DNA of 64,000 nucleotides from Acetobacter cibinongensis (GCF_000963925.1 NZ_BAMV01000011.1:62001-126000); one strand, 5' to 3'; shown: positions 32,880 through 42,215, counted from the first letter of the stretch. Translations and numbers: made by a program. The notes: generated by a model not told the origin, from the sequence alone.

Positions 32880-33781
32880 ACCCAGAACGCCAGTCTGCTA
32901 CGGGACCGGGCGAACGACACAAAAGCGATGACACCTAACGTGGCGCTAAACCCCAGAGCGATGGCCCAGGCTGTTCCCGTTGGTACCTGCCCCAGAAAAG
33001 GGCGGCGTACAATTTCAAACAAGGAGTAAAACGGGTTGAGGTAGAGCCACCACGCGCCATCTTTCAGCTGCTTTGGTTCCCAGATGATGGGGGTTACGTA
33101 AAACAGGATCTGCAAAATACTGCCGACAATAGGCGGTACATCACGGAAACGGGCACAGACAGTTCCCAATAGCAGGCACCATGCCATGCTGTTGAAAAGC
33201 CACAGCGCTACGGCGGGCAAGGCAAGAAGCACAACACTTCCTGGCCACAAACCAAAAAGAATAAAAACCACCAGTGGCACAATAACGGTGTACCCCAGAA
33301 CCAGACTGCACCGGATGGTGGTGCGCAGGGCCTGTACCGTATAGGGCATTGTGACAGAGCGAATACTGTCTGCCGCCCGCGTGAAGGTAGAGCAGCTTTC
33401 CTGCACAAGAGAGGAAAGCCCATTCTGCCACAGAATCATCGAAATTGAGAGGTAGGGTAAATAGTCTTTAAGGGCCAGATGAAAAAGCTGCGAATAGATC
33501 ATGCCCATCGCGGCGACCATGATTGCCGTTGTAAGCGTGAGCCAAAAGGGGCCGAGCGTGGAACCACTGAACTGTAGCCGTACATCCAGCCACCCAAGTC
33601 TGGTGGCCAACCGCCAGAGCTTGAACGAGTCCGCAATGTCCTGCACGGCCATTCCGAATCGGGATTTAAGCTTGCGCGCTGTGGCAGGTGGGTTTGGGCC
33701 AGCACCGTTTGAGCGTGGTGTTGAAGCCAGCAGAACGCCAGACGTAAAAGTGGGCTCAGCAGCGGGAGTGTTCAGGGTCAT
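32876..33781 (-). CDS. permease of an ABC-2 polysaccharide exporter (KpsM/Wzm type)
   Basis: A 301-residue ABC-2 permease with six membrane segments from about residue 75 on. Typical regions are LGWLDVRLQFSGSTLGPFWLTL, LPYLSISMILWQNGLSSLVQESCSTF, and the C-terminal FYVTPIIWEPKQLKDGAWWLYLNPFYSLFEIVRRP. A 45-residue hydrophilic N-terminus with Pro/Ala is longer than usual. It is the first gene of the pair with the ATPase. It is divergent from the lytic transglycosylase gene at 33971. Confidence 0.93.
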   Translation of the reverse strand: MTLNTPAAEPTFTSGVLLASTPRSNGAGPNPPATARKLKSRFGMAVQDIADSFKLWRLATRLGWLDVRLQFSGSTLGPFWLTLTTAIMVAAMGMIYSQLFHLALKDYLPYLSISMILWQNGLSSLVQESCSTFTRAADSIRSVTMPYTVQALRTTIRCSLVLGYTVIVPLVVFILFGLWPGSVVLLALPAVALWLFNSMAWCLLLGTVCARFRDVPPIVGSILQILFYVTPIIWEPKQLKDGAWWLYLNPFYSLFEIVRRPFLGQVPTGTAWAIALGFSATLGVIAFVSFARSRSRLAFWV

Positions 33782-33970
33782 GTTCTCTCGCCTATCCGAT
33801 CAGGCTTTTAGCCGCAACAGTTTGTCTTGCGGAGTAGCAGGAGCAAGCCGGTTCATGTTGCATGGCAAAGGCTGGCGTTATAGATATTTAAAAGATTTTC
33901 TTACCACAGACTCTCAGGAGCACTTCCGGTCCGTCCGGTATGGGTACTCCTCGTCTTCAGGGCAGGGCGT

Positions 33971-35413
33971 ATGCAAGCCATGATAAGCGGGCTCAAAATC
34001 CAAATTCTGACTGTTTCAGCATCATCAGGGCGTGCGGTGGTGCGTCGTGCCGTGCGTACGACCCCTGTGTTGGGGTTGCTTGGGCTGTTAGCGGCCTGTG
34101 CGGGACAACCCCAGACAGGCCCGTCGGTTCCTGTGGCAGAAGAAGCCGCGCAGTACCGTGCCCATGCCCGCTCTTATTATGCACCGCCTGGCCCGCCGGA
34201 AGATCCGTGGGGCCCTTACATTCAGGAGGCCGCAAAGCGCTTTGACGTGCCGGAAGTCTGGGTGCGTGCCGTCATGCAGCAGGAATCAGGTGGCAGGCTG
34301 TTCCATAATGGCAGCTTTGTCACGTCTGCGCCCGGCGCTATGGGTTTGATGCAGCTTATGCCGCCGACCTATGACGAAATGCGCGCTGCCTACAATCTTG
34401 GCTCAGATGCTTACGAGCCGCATGATAACATCATGGCGGGCACCGCGTATCTGCGGCAGATGTATGATACTTACGGCTCTCCCGGTTTTCTGGCGGCTTA
34501 CAATGCCGGGCCGGGCAGGCTGGAAGACTTTATTACCCGCAACCGTATTCTGCCGCGTGAGACACGTAATTATGTGGCGGCAATTGGCCGCAAGATAGTT
34601 GGTATCTCTCCGGCTAACAGGTCACAGGCGGATATCCTGGTAGCCAGCCATGATTCCATGGCACAGTCTTATCAACCCATTCTGACGAACAGCGCTACCA
34701 GTGCAGTAAGCACCGCCTGGGCAAACCGTTCAGCAGGGGCCACGGCAACGCAACCTGTGCAGGTGGCCAGCGCCAGTGCAACAGTTGGGGGTGGCAGTTC
34801 GACTTATGGTGCTGACTGGCACCCGCTGGCGCGTAATACGGCCACCACAACAGCGCGCAACGATGTCAGTTCTGTTTGGGCCAAACGCCTTGCAGCCGAT
34901 GGGCAAACAGAGTCTGCCGCTTCCGCTCCTGTACAGGTTGCGCAGGCAGTTGATTCCTCAGACCCCATACCCAACCCGACTGAGGACACCTCGTCTTCTG
35001 ATGATGCTGTAACGTCCGCCAATGCCCCAGTGCTGCGCGTTGCAGCGGTTACAACGCCGCAACAAACGGCCCCGGTTACGCAGCCAGCCAGCCGTCATTT
35101 GCGGTTTGTCTCGCCAGCAATGGCTGAGCCTGCACCGTTGCAGAGCAGCCGGGTGAGAGCCAATACTCCTAAAAACTGGGCCATTCAGGTTGGAGCTTTT
35201 GGGTCTGCCTCACTCGCTCAACAGGCGACTGGGCACGCTAAAACAAAAGCAAGTAGTGCATTATCTGGCGCTAAGGCGCAGGTGGCTACCGTGCAGGTTA
35301 AAAAGAGCCGCCTGTACAGGGCGCGCCTAACCAATCTGTCTCATGATGATGCAGTTGCCGCATGCCGTAGCCTGAGTGGGTGTGTTGTGGTGTCACCAAC
35401 CTCTCAGTCCTGA
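33971..35413 (+). CDS. lytic transglycosylase lipoprotein with SPOR domain
   Basis: 480 residues. A membrane stretch ends in a lipobox (LLAAC, Cys43) after an unusually long basic N-terminus. The SLT domain runs from about 78 to 200: DPWGPYIQEAAKRFDVPEVWVRAVMQ, catalytic Glu105 in QESGG, GAMGLMQLMP, then AGTAYLRQMY, and AYNAGPGR. Residues 225-390 are Ser/Ala/Thr-rich and probably disordered. The C-terminal 75 residues (from KNWAIQVGAF) form a SPOR domain, which binds denuded peptidoglycan, often at division sites. It cuts peptidoglycan to anhydro-muropeptides. A paralogue lies at 44165. Confidence 0.92.
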   Translation: MQAMISGLKIQILTVSASSGRAVVRRAVRTTPVLGLLGLLAACAGQPQTGPSVPVAEEAAQYRAHARSYYAPPGPPEDPWGPYIQEAAKRFDVPEVWVRAVMQQESGGRLFHNGSFVTSAPGAMGLMQLMPPTYDEMRAAYNLGSDAYEPHDNIMAGTAYLRQMYDTYGSPGFLAAYNAGPGRLEDFITRNRILPRETRNYVAAIGRKIVGISPANRSQADILVASHDSMAQSYQPILTNSATSAVSTAWANRSAGATATQPVQVASASATVGGGSSTYGADWHPLARNTATTTARNDVSSVWAKRLAADGQTESAASAPVQVAQAVDSSDPIPNPTEDTSSSDDAVTSANAPVLRVAAVTTPQQTAPVTQPASRHLRFVSPAMAEPAPLQSSRVRANTPKNWAIQVGAFGSASLAQQATGHAKTKASSALSGAKAQVATVQVKKSRLYRARLTNLSHDDAVAACRSLSGCVVVSPTSQS

Positions 35414-35434
35414 TGGTTGGGGATAACACCCTAT

Positions 35435-35464
35435 AAAAAAAGGCGCTTCGAGCGCCTTTTTTTT
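35435..35464. terminator. bidirectional intrinsic terminator
   Basis: GGCGCT (35442-35447) and AGCGCC (35451-35456) form the core stem with a three-base loop. It is flanked by seven A (35435-35441) and eight T (35457-35464). It can end the transglycosylase transcript on the plus strand and the hldD-lgt-midA-pgeF-lipoprotein run on the minus strand. Confidence 0.93.
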
Positions 35465-35478
35465 GTAAATGCAGCCTT

Positions 35479-36420
35479 TTATTTGGCTTTTGCTTTTTCT
35501 GCTGGTGCGGTGCCGTCTGCCAATGGTGCGTTTTCCCGACCGGAATACCGGTCAATAATCTGATCGACCGCCGCCGCTGCTTCCTGCGCTGCTACCACGG
35601 CAACATCCCCCCAATAATGGTCGAGCGAATGGGCCTCAATATCATGGAGCTGCGTTGCGGCTCCGGCCTCTTTCCCGGCTTTGTCCGTTACACGCCACAC
35701 AATCTCAATATGTTCCTGTGGGTGATGGGTGGTGCCAACCGGGCCAGGTGAAAGCTTAACCTTGCCGGTTACGATATAATCTGCGTTTTCAGACGTGTTC
35801 TGTATGGCATCTGGTGTTTTGCTGAACCATGTGACAAATGCCCGCGCCAGAGAAATATTGCCGTCCCCCGGTGCGCCCTCAACCCCTGTGAAATAAACGC
35901 GTGCGGCCCGGTGCTTCAGGCTCTTGGGGTCTTTTTCCATGTCATCCGCCTGAATACCGGTCAGGACAGACGTAATACGGGGTGCAGCATCCAGCGCTAC
36001 GGTATGCAGTGTTTGTGCATCTGCGGCTGACCAGAGGGCGGCTGGAACGGGTGTGCCTTCCTGCGTGGCGCGGATGGTGTTTTTGGGGGTCATGACCATG
36101 TAAACCGGAATAACCTGATCCCCCTGCATTTTAGCCCGCATCTTCAGCCACCAGTCGCCAGGGCGCACAGGCTGGGCCATGGCAGGAATGGTCTGCTGCA
36201 ACAATTCCTCCGCCACAGCTTTGGACCAGAGTTGCGCACCTGCCTGTGGGAGCAGGGCCTCCGTTGGGGTTGGGACATCCAGCCGCGCAGGAGGGGCATT
36301 ACCCGCTAATTCCTTGGCAGCCTTGCCGGGGTTGGAGAAAGGATGTGGCACGTCAATGCAGCCTGCCAGCAGAAAAAGTGCTGAAAACGGGAGGCAGGCG
36401 TGGCGTAGGGAACGCAGCAT
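35479..36420 (-). CDS. lipoprotein of unknown function
   Basis: A 313-residue protein with a lipoprotein signal (MLRSLRHA, then a hydrophobic run and LLAGC). The mature part contains a Pro/Ala-rich linker and a mixed domain. Distinctive stretches are GDWWLKMRAKMQGDQVIPVYMVM, RAARVYFTGVEGAPGDG, and YIVTGKVKLSPGPVGTTHHPQEHIEIVWRVTD. A charged tail ends in KAKAK. I do not recognise a family. It is the last gene of the lgt unit, its ATG overlapping the pgeF stop (TAATG), so its product is presumably made along with the enzyme that attaches its own lipid. Confidence 0.8.
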   Translation of the reverse strand: MLRSLRHACLPFSALFLLAGCIDVPHPFSNPGKAAKELAGNAPPARLDVPTPTEALLPQAGAQLWSKAVAEELLQQTIPAMAQPVRPGDWWLKMRAKMQGDQVIPVYMVMTPKNTIRATQEGTPVPAALWSAADAQTLHTVALDAAPRITSVLTGIQADDMEKDPKSLKHRAARVYFTGVEGAPGDGNISLARAFVTWFSKTPDAIQNTSENADYIVTGKVKLSPGPVGTTHHPQEHIEIVWRVTDKAGKEAGAATQLHDIEAHSLDHYWGDVAVVAAQEAAAAVDQIIDRYSGRENAPLADGTAPAEKAKAK

Positions 36421-37223
36421 TAGTGGTTCACTCCGGGTGCAATAACTGAAATCTGGTGCCCAATGGGGCCGCCACCGGCCAAGGTGCGTCTGCGGTGGCT
36501 GAAAAAGCGTTTGTCGTCCGTAAGGGTATCAACGCCCAGAGCCGCAGCCCGCCCTACACCTGCGTGCTGGAGGCGAAATACACACCAGCCAGCAAGATCA
36601 AACTGAAAATGGCCGGGCCGTTGGCCGGGGGCAAAAAATTGTGCAGCCTGTGGGTAGGCAGATGTAATGGCAGACCGCATGTCTTCGCCGGTTTCGTAGC
36701 TTTCCTGTGCAATGCAGGGGCCTACGACAGCCTGTATGTCTTTGGTTTCTGCGCCAAGTGCCTGCATGGCCTGTAGGGTTGCTTCAAGAACACCGGCCAA
36801 AGCCCCCCGCCAACCCGCATGCGCAGCACCAACCACACGCCCATCTGTGGAGGCAAAAAGAACAGGCGCGCAATCTGCGGTAATGGTGCCAAGGGCAATA
36901 TCCGGATTGGTTGTAACCATGGCATCTGCCTCACCGCCGCTCCCGGCTGGCCAAGGGGTCTGGGCTGTGATGACGTGGGCACCATGCACCTGCGTGACCC
37001 CCAGTAAAGACGAGGCTGAAACGCCCATCCACTGTGCAACGCGGGCACGGTTTTCGGTCAGGTTTTCAGGGGTGTCACCGGACCGGGTTGAACAGTTCAG
37101 GCTTGCATAAGGACCAGTGGACACGCCGCCTTCCCGCGTAAAAAAGCCGTGCCGTGCCTGCGTGAGCAGCGGGCTGGTCAACGGGGAGAGCAGGGAGCCA
37201 TTTTTACCTGTGTCGAGAGTCAT
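36420..37223 (-). CDS. pgeF: PgeF/YfiH-type laccase-domain protein
   Basis: A 267-residue multicopper-laccase-like domain protein of the YfiH/PgeF family. It has the metal-site Cys and His in ADCAPVLFASTDGRVVGAAHAGWRG and in GPCIAQESYETG. In E. coli the family edits peptidoglycan precursors by removing wrongly added L-serine; other members were described as polyphenol oxidase or purine nucleoside phosphorylase. The place between midA and a lipoprotein, downstream of lgt, is typical for alpha-proteobacteria. It starts 13 bases after the methyltransferase gene. Confidence 0.92.
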   Translation of the reverse strand: MTLDTGKNGSLLSPLTSPLLTQARHGFFTREGGVSTGPYASLNCSTRSGDTPENLTENRARVAQWMGVSASSLLGVTQVHGAHVITAQTPWPAGSGGEADAMVTTNPDIALGTITADCAPVLFASTDGRVVGAAHAGWRGALAGVLEATLQAMQALGAETKDIQAVVGPCIAQESYETGEDMRSAITSAYPQAAQFFAPGQRPGHFQFDLAGWCVFRLQHAGVGRAAALGVDTLTDDKRFFSHRRRTLAGGGPIGHQISVIAPGVNH

Positions 37224-37236
37224 GCCGCGGGTCCTT

Positions 37237-38280
37237 TCATAAAGCTGGTGGCGTTGGGAGAGAGGGCGATGTCAGGGCCATAACCCGGAAAAGATGCCCC
37301 ATTCTCTCTGGCGCAGCCAGACGGTCCGCGGCCTGACGCAAGGCAACGGCTGCTTCTGGGTGAGCCTTGCGTGCAAGTTGCTCAGTGCGTTCCATTAACC
37401 CAAGAGCACATAAAAATGCTCCTTGTGTGACAGCGCCACAGACTTTTGCTCCTGCCTTGCGCGCGGCTGCGGCAAAGGCTGTAAAATCCACATGGGCTGT
37501 CAGGTCTGCCTCACCTGGAGTGTCAAGCGGGGGTGTTGGCTGCCCCTTTCGCAGAGCCTGAAGGGAATCCCCTGTTAACTGTGAGAAATGGCCGTAGTCC
37601 AAAAACAGGGCCGCACCGGGGGAATGGGTGAAGCGCTGGCCTAATGAGCGGGCTATCGCAAGCGCTGGCTCGCAGAGTTCAACAACCACCGTGTCCTCAA
37701 ACGTGCGTCCATCTGGCAGGCTTGGGGTGCTACAGGGCACGGTATGGAACGCGCCATTTGCCACATAACGCTCCTGCCAGCCTGCGGCCGGACTATGCTC
37801 AAACTGCCGGATGGGTAAGGCGTCCAGAAACTCGTTGGCCAGCAGAATCATTGGCCCGGCTGGCAGGTCTTCAATGCGGTTGTGCCAGAGGGGAGTGGTG
37901 TAAGGGTGCAGGGCATCTGCCTGTGTCCGCCGCATGAGGGGCGATGTTTCAACCAGATGCACACGGGCGGCATCGGCCATGTCTGGTACCAGGCGGGTTA
38001 TCAGGCGCAGTGCATCCGCCATGAGTGTACCGCGCCCTGGCCCGGCTTCTGCAAAAATGAAGGGGGAAGGGCAACCCATGCTTTGCCAGACAGCAACGGC
38101 CCAGGCGCCTATCAACTCCCCAAACACCTGAGACAGTTCCGGCGCCGTCACAAAGTCCGAAAGGAGCGGATGGGTGGCGTAATACTGTGCGTTGGCGCGG
38201 GCCATGAAAATGTCCAGCCGCTCAGCGCCATCCGGCAGAACGGCTGGATCAGTTTTATGATGCAGGGGCTGGTGTGACAT
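37237..38280 (-). CDS. MidA/NDUFAF7-type SAM-dependent methyltransferase
   Basis: 347 residues from the ATG at 38280, which overlaps lgt by 26 bases; an earlier in-frame ATG would add 14 residues. The family is DUF185 (class I methyltransferase, related to human NDUFAF7, which methylates an arginine of complex I). Key stretches are ATHPLLSDFVTAPELSQVFGELIGAW, the SAM motif AEAGPGRGTLMAD, ILLANEFLDALPIRQFE, and LFLDYGHFSQ. Its target in bacteria is not certain. It is cytoplasmic and lies between lgt and pgeF in one unit. Confidence 0.9.
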   Translation of the reverse strand: MSHQPLHHKTDPAVLPDGAERLDIFMARANAQYYATHPLLSDFVTAPELSQVFGELIGAWAVAVWQSMGCPSPFIFAEAGPGRGTLMADALRLITRLVPDMADAARVHLVETSPLMRRTQADALHPYTTPLWHNRIEDLPAGPMILLANEFLDALPIRQFEHSPAAGWQERYVANGAFHTVPCSTPSLPDGRTFEDTVVVELCEPALAIARSLGQRFTHSPGAALFLDYGHFSQLTGDSLQALRKGQPTPPLDTPGEADLTAHVDFTAFAAAARKAGAKVCGAVTQGAFLCALGLMERTEQLARKAHPEAAVALRQAADRLAAPERMGHLFRVMALTSPSLPTPPAL

Positions 38281-39103
38281 CGGGTTCAGGCAGGCCTGCA
38301 TAGGTCGGTTTGCTGCGTGCATGCACCATAAGGGCTACACCCGCTATAATCATGGGAACACACAGAAGTTGCCCCATGGTTATGCCTCCAGGCAGAAAGC
38401 CCAGAAAGGAGTCCGGCTCACGGAAGAATTCGCAAAAACTACGCGCACACCCGTAGCCCGCCAGGAAAAGGCCCGCCAGAAAGCCGGGCCGCTCCCGTAT
38501 GCTCTGCTTGCGGGAGGCAATGAACATGATGGTAAAAAGCAGCACGCCTTCCGTCAAAGCTTCGTAAAGCTGGGAGGGGTGCCGGGGTATGCTGCCCGCA
38601 TCCGGGAAAATCATGGCCCATGGCAGGCTGGCGGGCGCTTCCCGCCCCCATAGCTCTCCATTAATGAAGTTTGCCGTGCGCCCCAGTGCCAACCCGATGG
38701 GAACAGCTACAGTGCCACGATCTGCAAAGGCCAGAAAATTGAGCTTATTGCGCCAAGAGAACAGCGCCATGGCGATAATGACACCAAGTGCGCCGCCATG
38801 AAACGACATCCCTCCATGCCAGACTTCCAGCATACTGAGCGGGTGTGTCAGGTAATATCCGGGTTGGTAGAACAGCACATAGCCCAGGCGGCCCCCAAGC
38901 AGCACGCCCATTGTAACCCACCCCAAAAAGTCATCCGCCTGCTCCGGGCTGCATACGCGGGGGGCCAGCACAACCAGCCTGCGTAACAGGGCAATGCCCA
39001 ACACAATGCCGACAATATAGGAGAGGGCATACCAGCGGAAGACCAAAGGCCCCAGATGCACCAGCACCGGGTCAAACTGAGGGAAAAGAAGAACGGGCAG
39101 CAT
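38255..39103 (-). CDS. lgt: prolipoprotein diacylglyceryl transferase
   Basis: A 282-residue inner-membrane enzyme with about seven membrane segments. The Lgt signature GRTANFINGELWGR is present near residue 140, along with RWYALSYIVGIVLG and GYGCARSFCEFFREPD. It moves diacylglycerol to the Cys of prolipoproteins, the first step of lipoprotein maturation. It lies 38 bases after hldD and overlaps the methyltransferase gene. Several lipoprotein genes in this window depend on it. Confidence 0.97.
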   Translation of the reverse strand: MLPVLLFPQFDPVLVHLGPLVFRWYALSYIVGIVLGIALLRRLVVLAPRVCSPEQADDFLGWVTMGVLLGGRLGYVLFYQPGYYLTHPLSMLEVWHGGMSFHGGALGVIIAMALFSWRNKLNFLAFADRGTVAVPIGLALGRTANFINGELWGREAPASLPWAMIFPDAGSIPRHPSQLYEALTEGVLLFTIMFIASRKQSIRERPGFLAGLFLAGYGCARSFCEFFREPDSFLGFLPGGITMGQLLCVPMIIAGVALMVHARSKPTYAGLPEPDVTPAPAS

Positions 39104-39141
39104 GGGGCGGGGTATCCGGTCAGGCAGGAGACAGAGAAGGA

Positions 39142-40122
39142 TTAGACGTAGGGATTAGGCGTTGCCAAATAGTCCTGCACATAGTGGCGTATGCCGTCTT
39201 CGAGTGAAGTAAAAGGTTTGGAATAGCCGGCTGCCCGCAGACGCGTCAGGTCCGCCTGTGTGTAGGACTGGTACTGGCCACGCAGGCTTTCCGGCATATC
39301 AATAAATTCCACCTGACGCGGCATGCCTGCTGCATCGCACACGGCATGGGCCAGGTCGAGGTAGGAGCGGGCAGTGCCGCTGCCACAGTTGAACAGGCCG
39401 GAAACTGTAGGGGTATCATAAAGCCACAGCATGACATCCACCACATCCCCGACCCACACGAAGTCACGGGACTGCTGGCCATCTGCAATATCCGGGCGGT
39501 CAGAACGGAACAGGCGGGCGGGTTTGCCAGCCTTGACCTCGTCATACTTGACCTTAACCACAGAGATCATTTTTCCTTTGTGGTATTCATTGGGGCCGTA
39601 GACGTTAAAGAACTTCAACCCGGCCCATTGCGGCGGGCTTGGCGCACGCTGCTTGAGCATTTTCATAACCTGCTGGTCAAAAACATGCTTGGACCACCCG
39701 TATAGGTTAAGGGGTTCAAGTGTGCTCAGGCGTGCCGGATTGTCAGAAAACAGGTCAGGCTTGTCCGCAGCACCGTAAGTGGCGGCGGAAGAGGCGTAAA
39801 TGAAACGCACCTTGTTGCGGGTGCACCAGTTCCACAATTTGTGGGACAGCGCCACATTGGTACGCCACACAAGGTCTGCATCACGGGCGGTGGTCTCGCT
39901 AATGGCCCCCATGTGAAAAACAGCTTCCACTTTGGGGTTAGTCAGCAGGAAGGCGTCCAGATCTTCCGGCGCAACAATGCGCGCAGGCGGGTGGGCTGCA
40001 AGGTTCCGCCATTTCAGGTCAGAGCCGAGCCAGTCCACAATAAGTGTTTCAAGCCCGCGCTTGGCGAGGGCTGCCTGAAGATACGAGCCGATAAAGCCGG
40101 CGCCACCGGTAATGATAATCAT
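39142..40122 (-). CDS. hldD: ADP-L-glycero-D-manno-heptose 6-epimerase
   Basis: 326 residues from the ATG at 40122 (MIIITGGAGFIGSY); an upstream in-frame start would add 12. It is an SDR-fold epimerase that makes ADP-L-glycero-D-manno-heptose for the LPS inner core. Motifs: the nucleotide loop GGAGFIG, VFHMGAISETTARDAD, the YGWSK catalytic pair, FFNVYGPNEYHKGKM, and SRDFVWVGDVVDVM. It leads the hldD-lgt-midA-pgeF-lipoprotein run on the minus strand and is divergent from lemA. Confidence 0.95.
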   Translation of the reverse strand: MIIITGGAGFIGSYLQAALAKRGLETLIVDWLGSDLKWRNLAAHPPARIVAPEDLDAFLLTNPKVEAVFHMGAISETTARDADLVWRTNVALSHKLWNWCTRNKVRFIYASSAATYGAADKPDLFSDNPARLSTLEPLNLYGWSKHVFDQQVMKMLKQRAPSPPQWAGLKFFNVYGPNEYHKGKMISVVKVKYDEVKAGKPARLFRSDRPDIADGQQSRDFVWVGDVVDVMLWLYDTPTVSGLFNCGSGTARSYLDLAHAVCDAAGMPRQVEFIDMPESLRGQYQSYTQADLTRLRAAGYSKPFTSLEDGIRHYVQDYLATPNPYV

Positions 40123-40303
40123 ACCCCGGACTATAAAGCGGTGCTCCGTTTGCTCCAAGATGCCAAGCGCACTTCCGGCGTGCTTTTTATTTTAAGATAT
40201 TGCTTTGAAGTTTTTAGGGTAAAAGAGCAGCAGGAAAGGTGTTGAGGGAACCCAGACTGGTATTGCCCCAATAGCCTTAGATGATGACTATAGGGATTTC
40301 TTG

Positions 40304-40897
40304 ATGAAGAAGCTTCTTATACCGGCAATCATTCTTGTCGGTCTTATTTTTATCGCCGGGTCCAGCTATAACCGTTTTATGGGCGTAGACCAGAACGTGC
40401 AGGAACAGATGGGCCAGTTGCAGAACGAAGTGCAGCGCCAGTCTGACCTCATTCCTAATCTGGTCAACACTGTCAAAGGCTATGCAACACATGAGCACGA
40501 CACGCTGACAGATTACGCCAATGCCCGCTCTGGTGAGGCAGCCCTGAACAAGATTGATCCGACCAAACTGGATGATGCTGCCCTCCAGCAGAAAATTCTG
40601 GAAGCACAAACCCGCAACGCGCAGCAGATCAAGGCTATCAATGCGGTGGTTGAGCAGTCCCCACAGTTGCAGGCCAATGAAAACTTCAAAAGCCTGATGG
40701 TTCAGCTTGAAGGGTCACAGAACCGTATTACCGTTGCCCGCCAGCGCCTGCAAAAATCCATTCTGGCGTATAACCAGACCGTTGCGCACTTTCCCGGCAA
40801 CCTGATTGCCAACATGCTGGGCTTCCATAAGCGGGTTTATTACGAAGCTTCTCCAGAAGCACAGACCCCCCCTGTGGTGGACTTCTCCAAACACTAA
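40304..40897 (+). CDS. lemA: LemA family protein
   Basis: 197 residues from the ATG at 40304; the TTG directly before is less likely. A single N-terminal membrane helix (LLIPAIILVGLIFIAG) is followed by a long helical domain. Key stretches are YNRFMGVDQNVQEQMGQLQNEVQRQSDLIPNLVNTVKGYATHE, and VARQRLQKSILAYNQTVAHFPGNL. The family is widespread and its biochemical role is unclear. It is commonly next to a TPM-domain gene, as here. Confidence 0.94.
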   Translation: MKKLLIPAIILVGLIFIAGSSYNRFMGVDQNVQEQMGQLQNEVQRQSDLIPNLVNTVKGYATHEHDTLTDYANARSGEAALNKIDPTKLDDAALQQKILEAQTRNAQQIKAINAVVEQSPQLQANENFKSLMVQLEGSQNRITVARQRLQKSILAYNQTVAHFPGNLIANMLGFHKRVYYEASPEAQTPPVVDFSKH

Positions 40898-40935
40898 AAC
40901 AGAGTTGCGGGTTCCGGTTTGGAGGGCAGGGTTTG

Positions 40936-41802
40936 ATGAAACTTTTTTCTGGCTTTGAGCGCGTCTCTTCGCGTCTGTCATATTGGGTTGGTCTGGGATT
41001 GGCGGTCTGCTGCGTGCTGGCCCTTGGTGGCAGCATGGCATGTGCCCAGACTGCTGCGCCCACGTTGCAACGCTGGGTGACAGACCCTCAGCATGTATTG
41101 AGTGCAGATGAAGAAGCGGCCTTGAGCCAGAAACTCTTTACACTCTCCCAAACCCTGCCCGGTAACCCGCAGATTGCCATTGATCTGCCCGGTCATGTTG
41201 ACGACATTGACGCTTACGCCAACGAGACATTTCAGAACACCGGCCTAGGCCGCAAAGGCCATGATAATGGTGTGCTGATTATTCTGGCGGTGGAAAGCAG
41301 GCAGTCTCGCATTGAAGTCGGGTATGGGCTTGAAGGCGTTCTGACAGACCTGCAAAGCAATGACCTGCTGCGGGCGGCACGGCCCGCTCTGAAAGCAGGG
41401 CAGTATGCAAATGCCCTGAACGGTATACTGGATGGTATGGCCGTACTTCTCAAAAATGCAGAGGATACATCTCCACAACCTCCGGTTGATGCCACTACAG
41501 ATGCGTGGGAAGGCCTCACGGGTTTGGTGGTGGTTATTCTGCTGTTTGTGGTGCTGCCTCTCTACCTCATCCGCCGTGCCCGGCGGCAGAAGCTGCAAAA
41601 CCCCGGTTTTGTTGACCCACAGGCTCAGCAGGCACGTAGTGCGACCTGGAGCTTCTGGCTCAACCTTATTCTCAATATTCTCTCAGCTTTTCTGCAAGGC
41701 GGAGGGCGTGGAGGCGGTGGTAGCGGCGGCAGTTCCGGTGGTGGGTCTTTCCGTGCCGGTGGCGGTAGTTCAGGCGGCGGTGGTTCACGGGATAGCTGGT
41801 AA
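40936..41802 (+). CDS. TPM-domain membrane protein (YgcG family)
   Basis: 288 residues from the ATG at 40936. A signal or anchor segment (about 15-38) precedes a TPM domain: WVTDPQHVLSADEEAALSQKL, then IAIDLPGHVDDIDAYANETFQNTGLGRKGHDNGVLIIL, then IEVGYGLEGVLTD. A membrane helix follows at about 195-215 (GLVVVILLFVVLPLYLI), then a short amphipathic segment and a Gly/Ser-rich tail (GGGRGGGGSGGSSGGG...). TPM domains face the periplasm; in plants they assist photosystem II repair and in bacteria their role is unclear. It is paired with lemA 38 bases upstream. Confidence 0.92.
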   Translation: MKLFSGFERVSSRLSYWVGLGLAVCCVLALGGSMACAQTAAPTLQRWVTDPQHVLSADEEAALSQKLFTLSQTLPGNPQIAIDLPGHVDDIDAYANETFQNTGLGRKGHDNGVLIILAVESRQSRIEVGYGLEGVLTDLQSNDLLRAARPALKAGQYANALNGILDGMAVLLKNAEDTSPQPPVDATTDAWEGLTGLVVVILLFVVLPLYLIRRARRQKLQNPGFVDPQAQQARSATWSFWLNLILNILSAFLQGGGRGGGGSGGSSGGGSFRAGGGSSGGGGSRDSW

Positions 41803-41870
41803 GCATAGCCTGTCAGCACAGTTTGCCTTAAAGTGCCGGTTTTCAGCCTTCAGTCAGAAATGGACGCGTC

Positions 41871-42170
41871 ATGTCACAGGAAATTACAGTAGTGGCTCGG
41901 GTTAAAGCCAAGCCGGGTGCGGAAAAAGAAGTGGCTGCCGCCATGGTAGCCTGTGTGCCAGAATCCCGCGCTGAAGCGACCAATTTGCAGTATGTGCCGA
42001 ACAGAGATCTGGATGATGCCCAGACCTTTGTTTTCATTGAACGCTGGAGCAGCCGTGAGGCCTTGCAGGCCCATATGGAAACGCCCCATTTCAAAACTCT
42101 GGTTGAAAGCCTGAAAGATAAGGTGGCAGAACCTCTTTCATTACATATCCTTCAGCCACTTGTAGCCTGA
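41871..42170 (+). CDS. antibiotic-biosynthesis-monooxygenase (ABM) domain protein
   Basis: A 99-residue ferredoxin-like protein of the ABM/YgiN group. Features: EITVVARVKAKPGAEKEVAAAMVA, the RAEATNLQYVPNRDLDDAQTFVFIERW segment, and the helix REALQAHMETPHFKTL. Members include quinol monooxygenases and haem-degrading enzymes; this one has no motif that decides between them. It is cytoplasmic. A strong terminator follows 45 bases on. Confidence 0.88.
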   Translation: MSQEITVVARVKAKPGAEKEVAAAMVACVPESRAEATNLQYVPNRDLDDAQTFVFIERWSSREALQAHMETPHFKTLVESLKDKVAEPLSLHILQPLVA

Positions 42171-42215
42171 GTGCATTTACGAGGGCCTGTTTGAGACTAG
42201 GAACAGATTCACTAT

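Noticed and set aside
40936..41802. Gly-rich tail of the TPM protein as a repeat element or sequencing artefact
   Set aside because: Gly/Ser-rich tails are normal for the YgcG family, and the reading frame ends properly.
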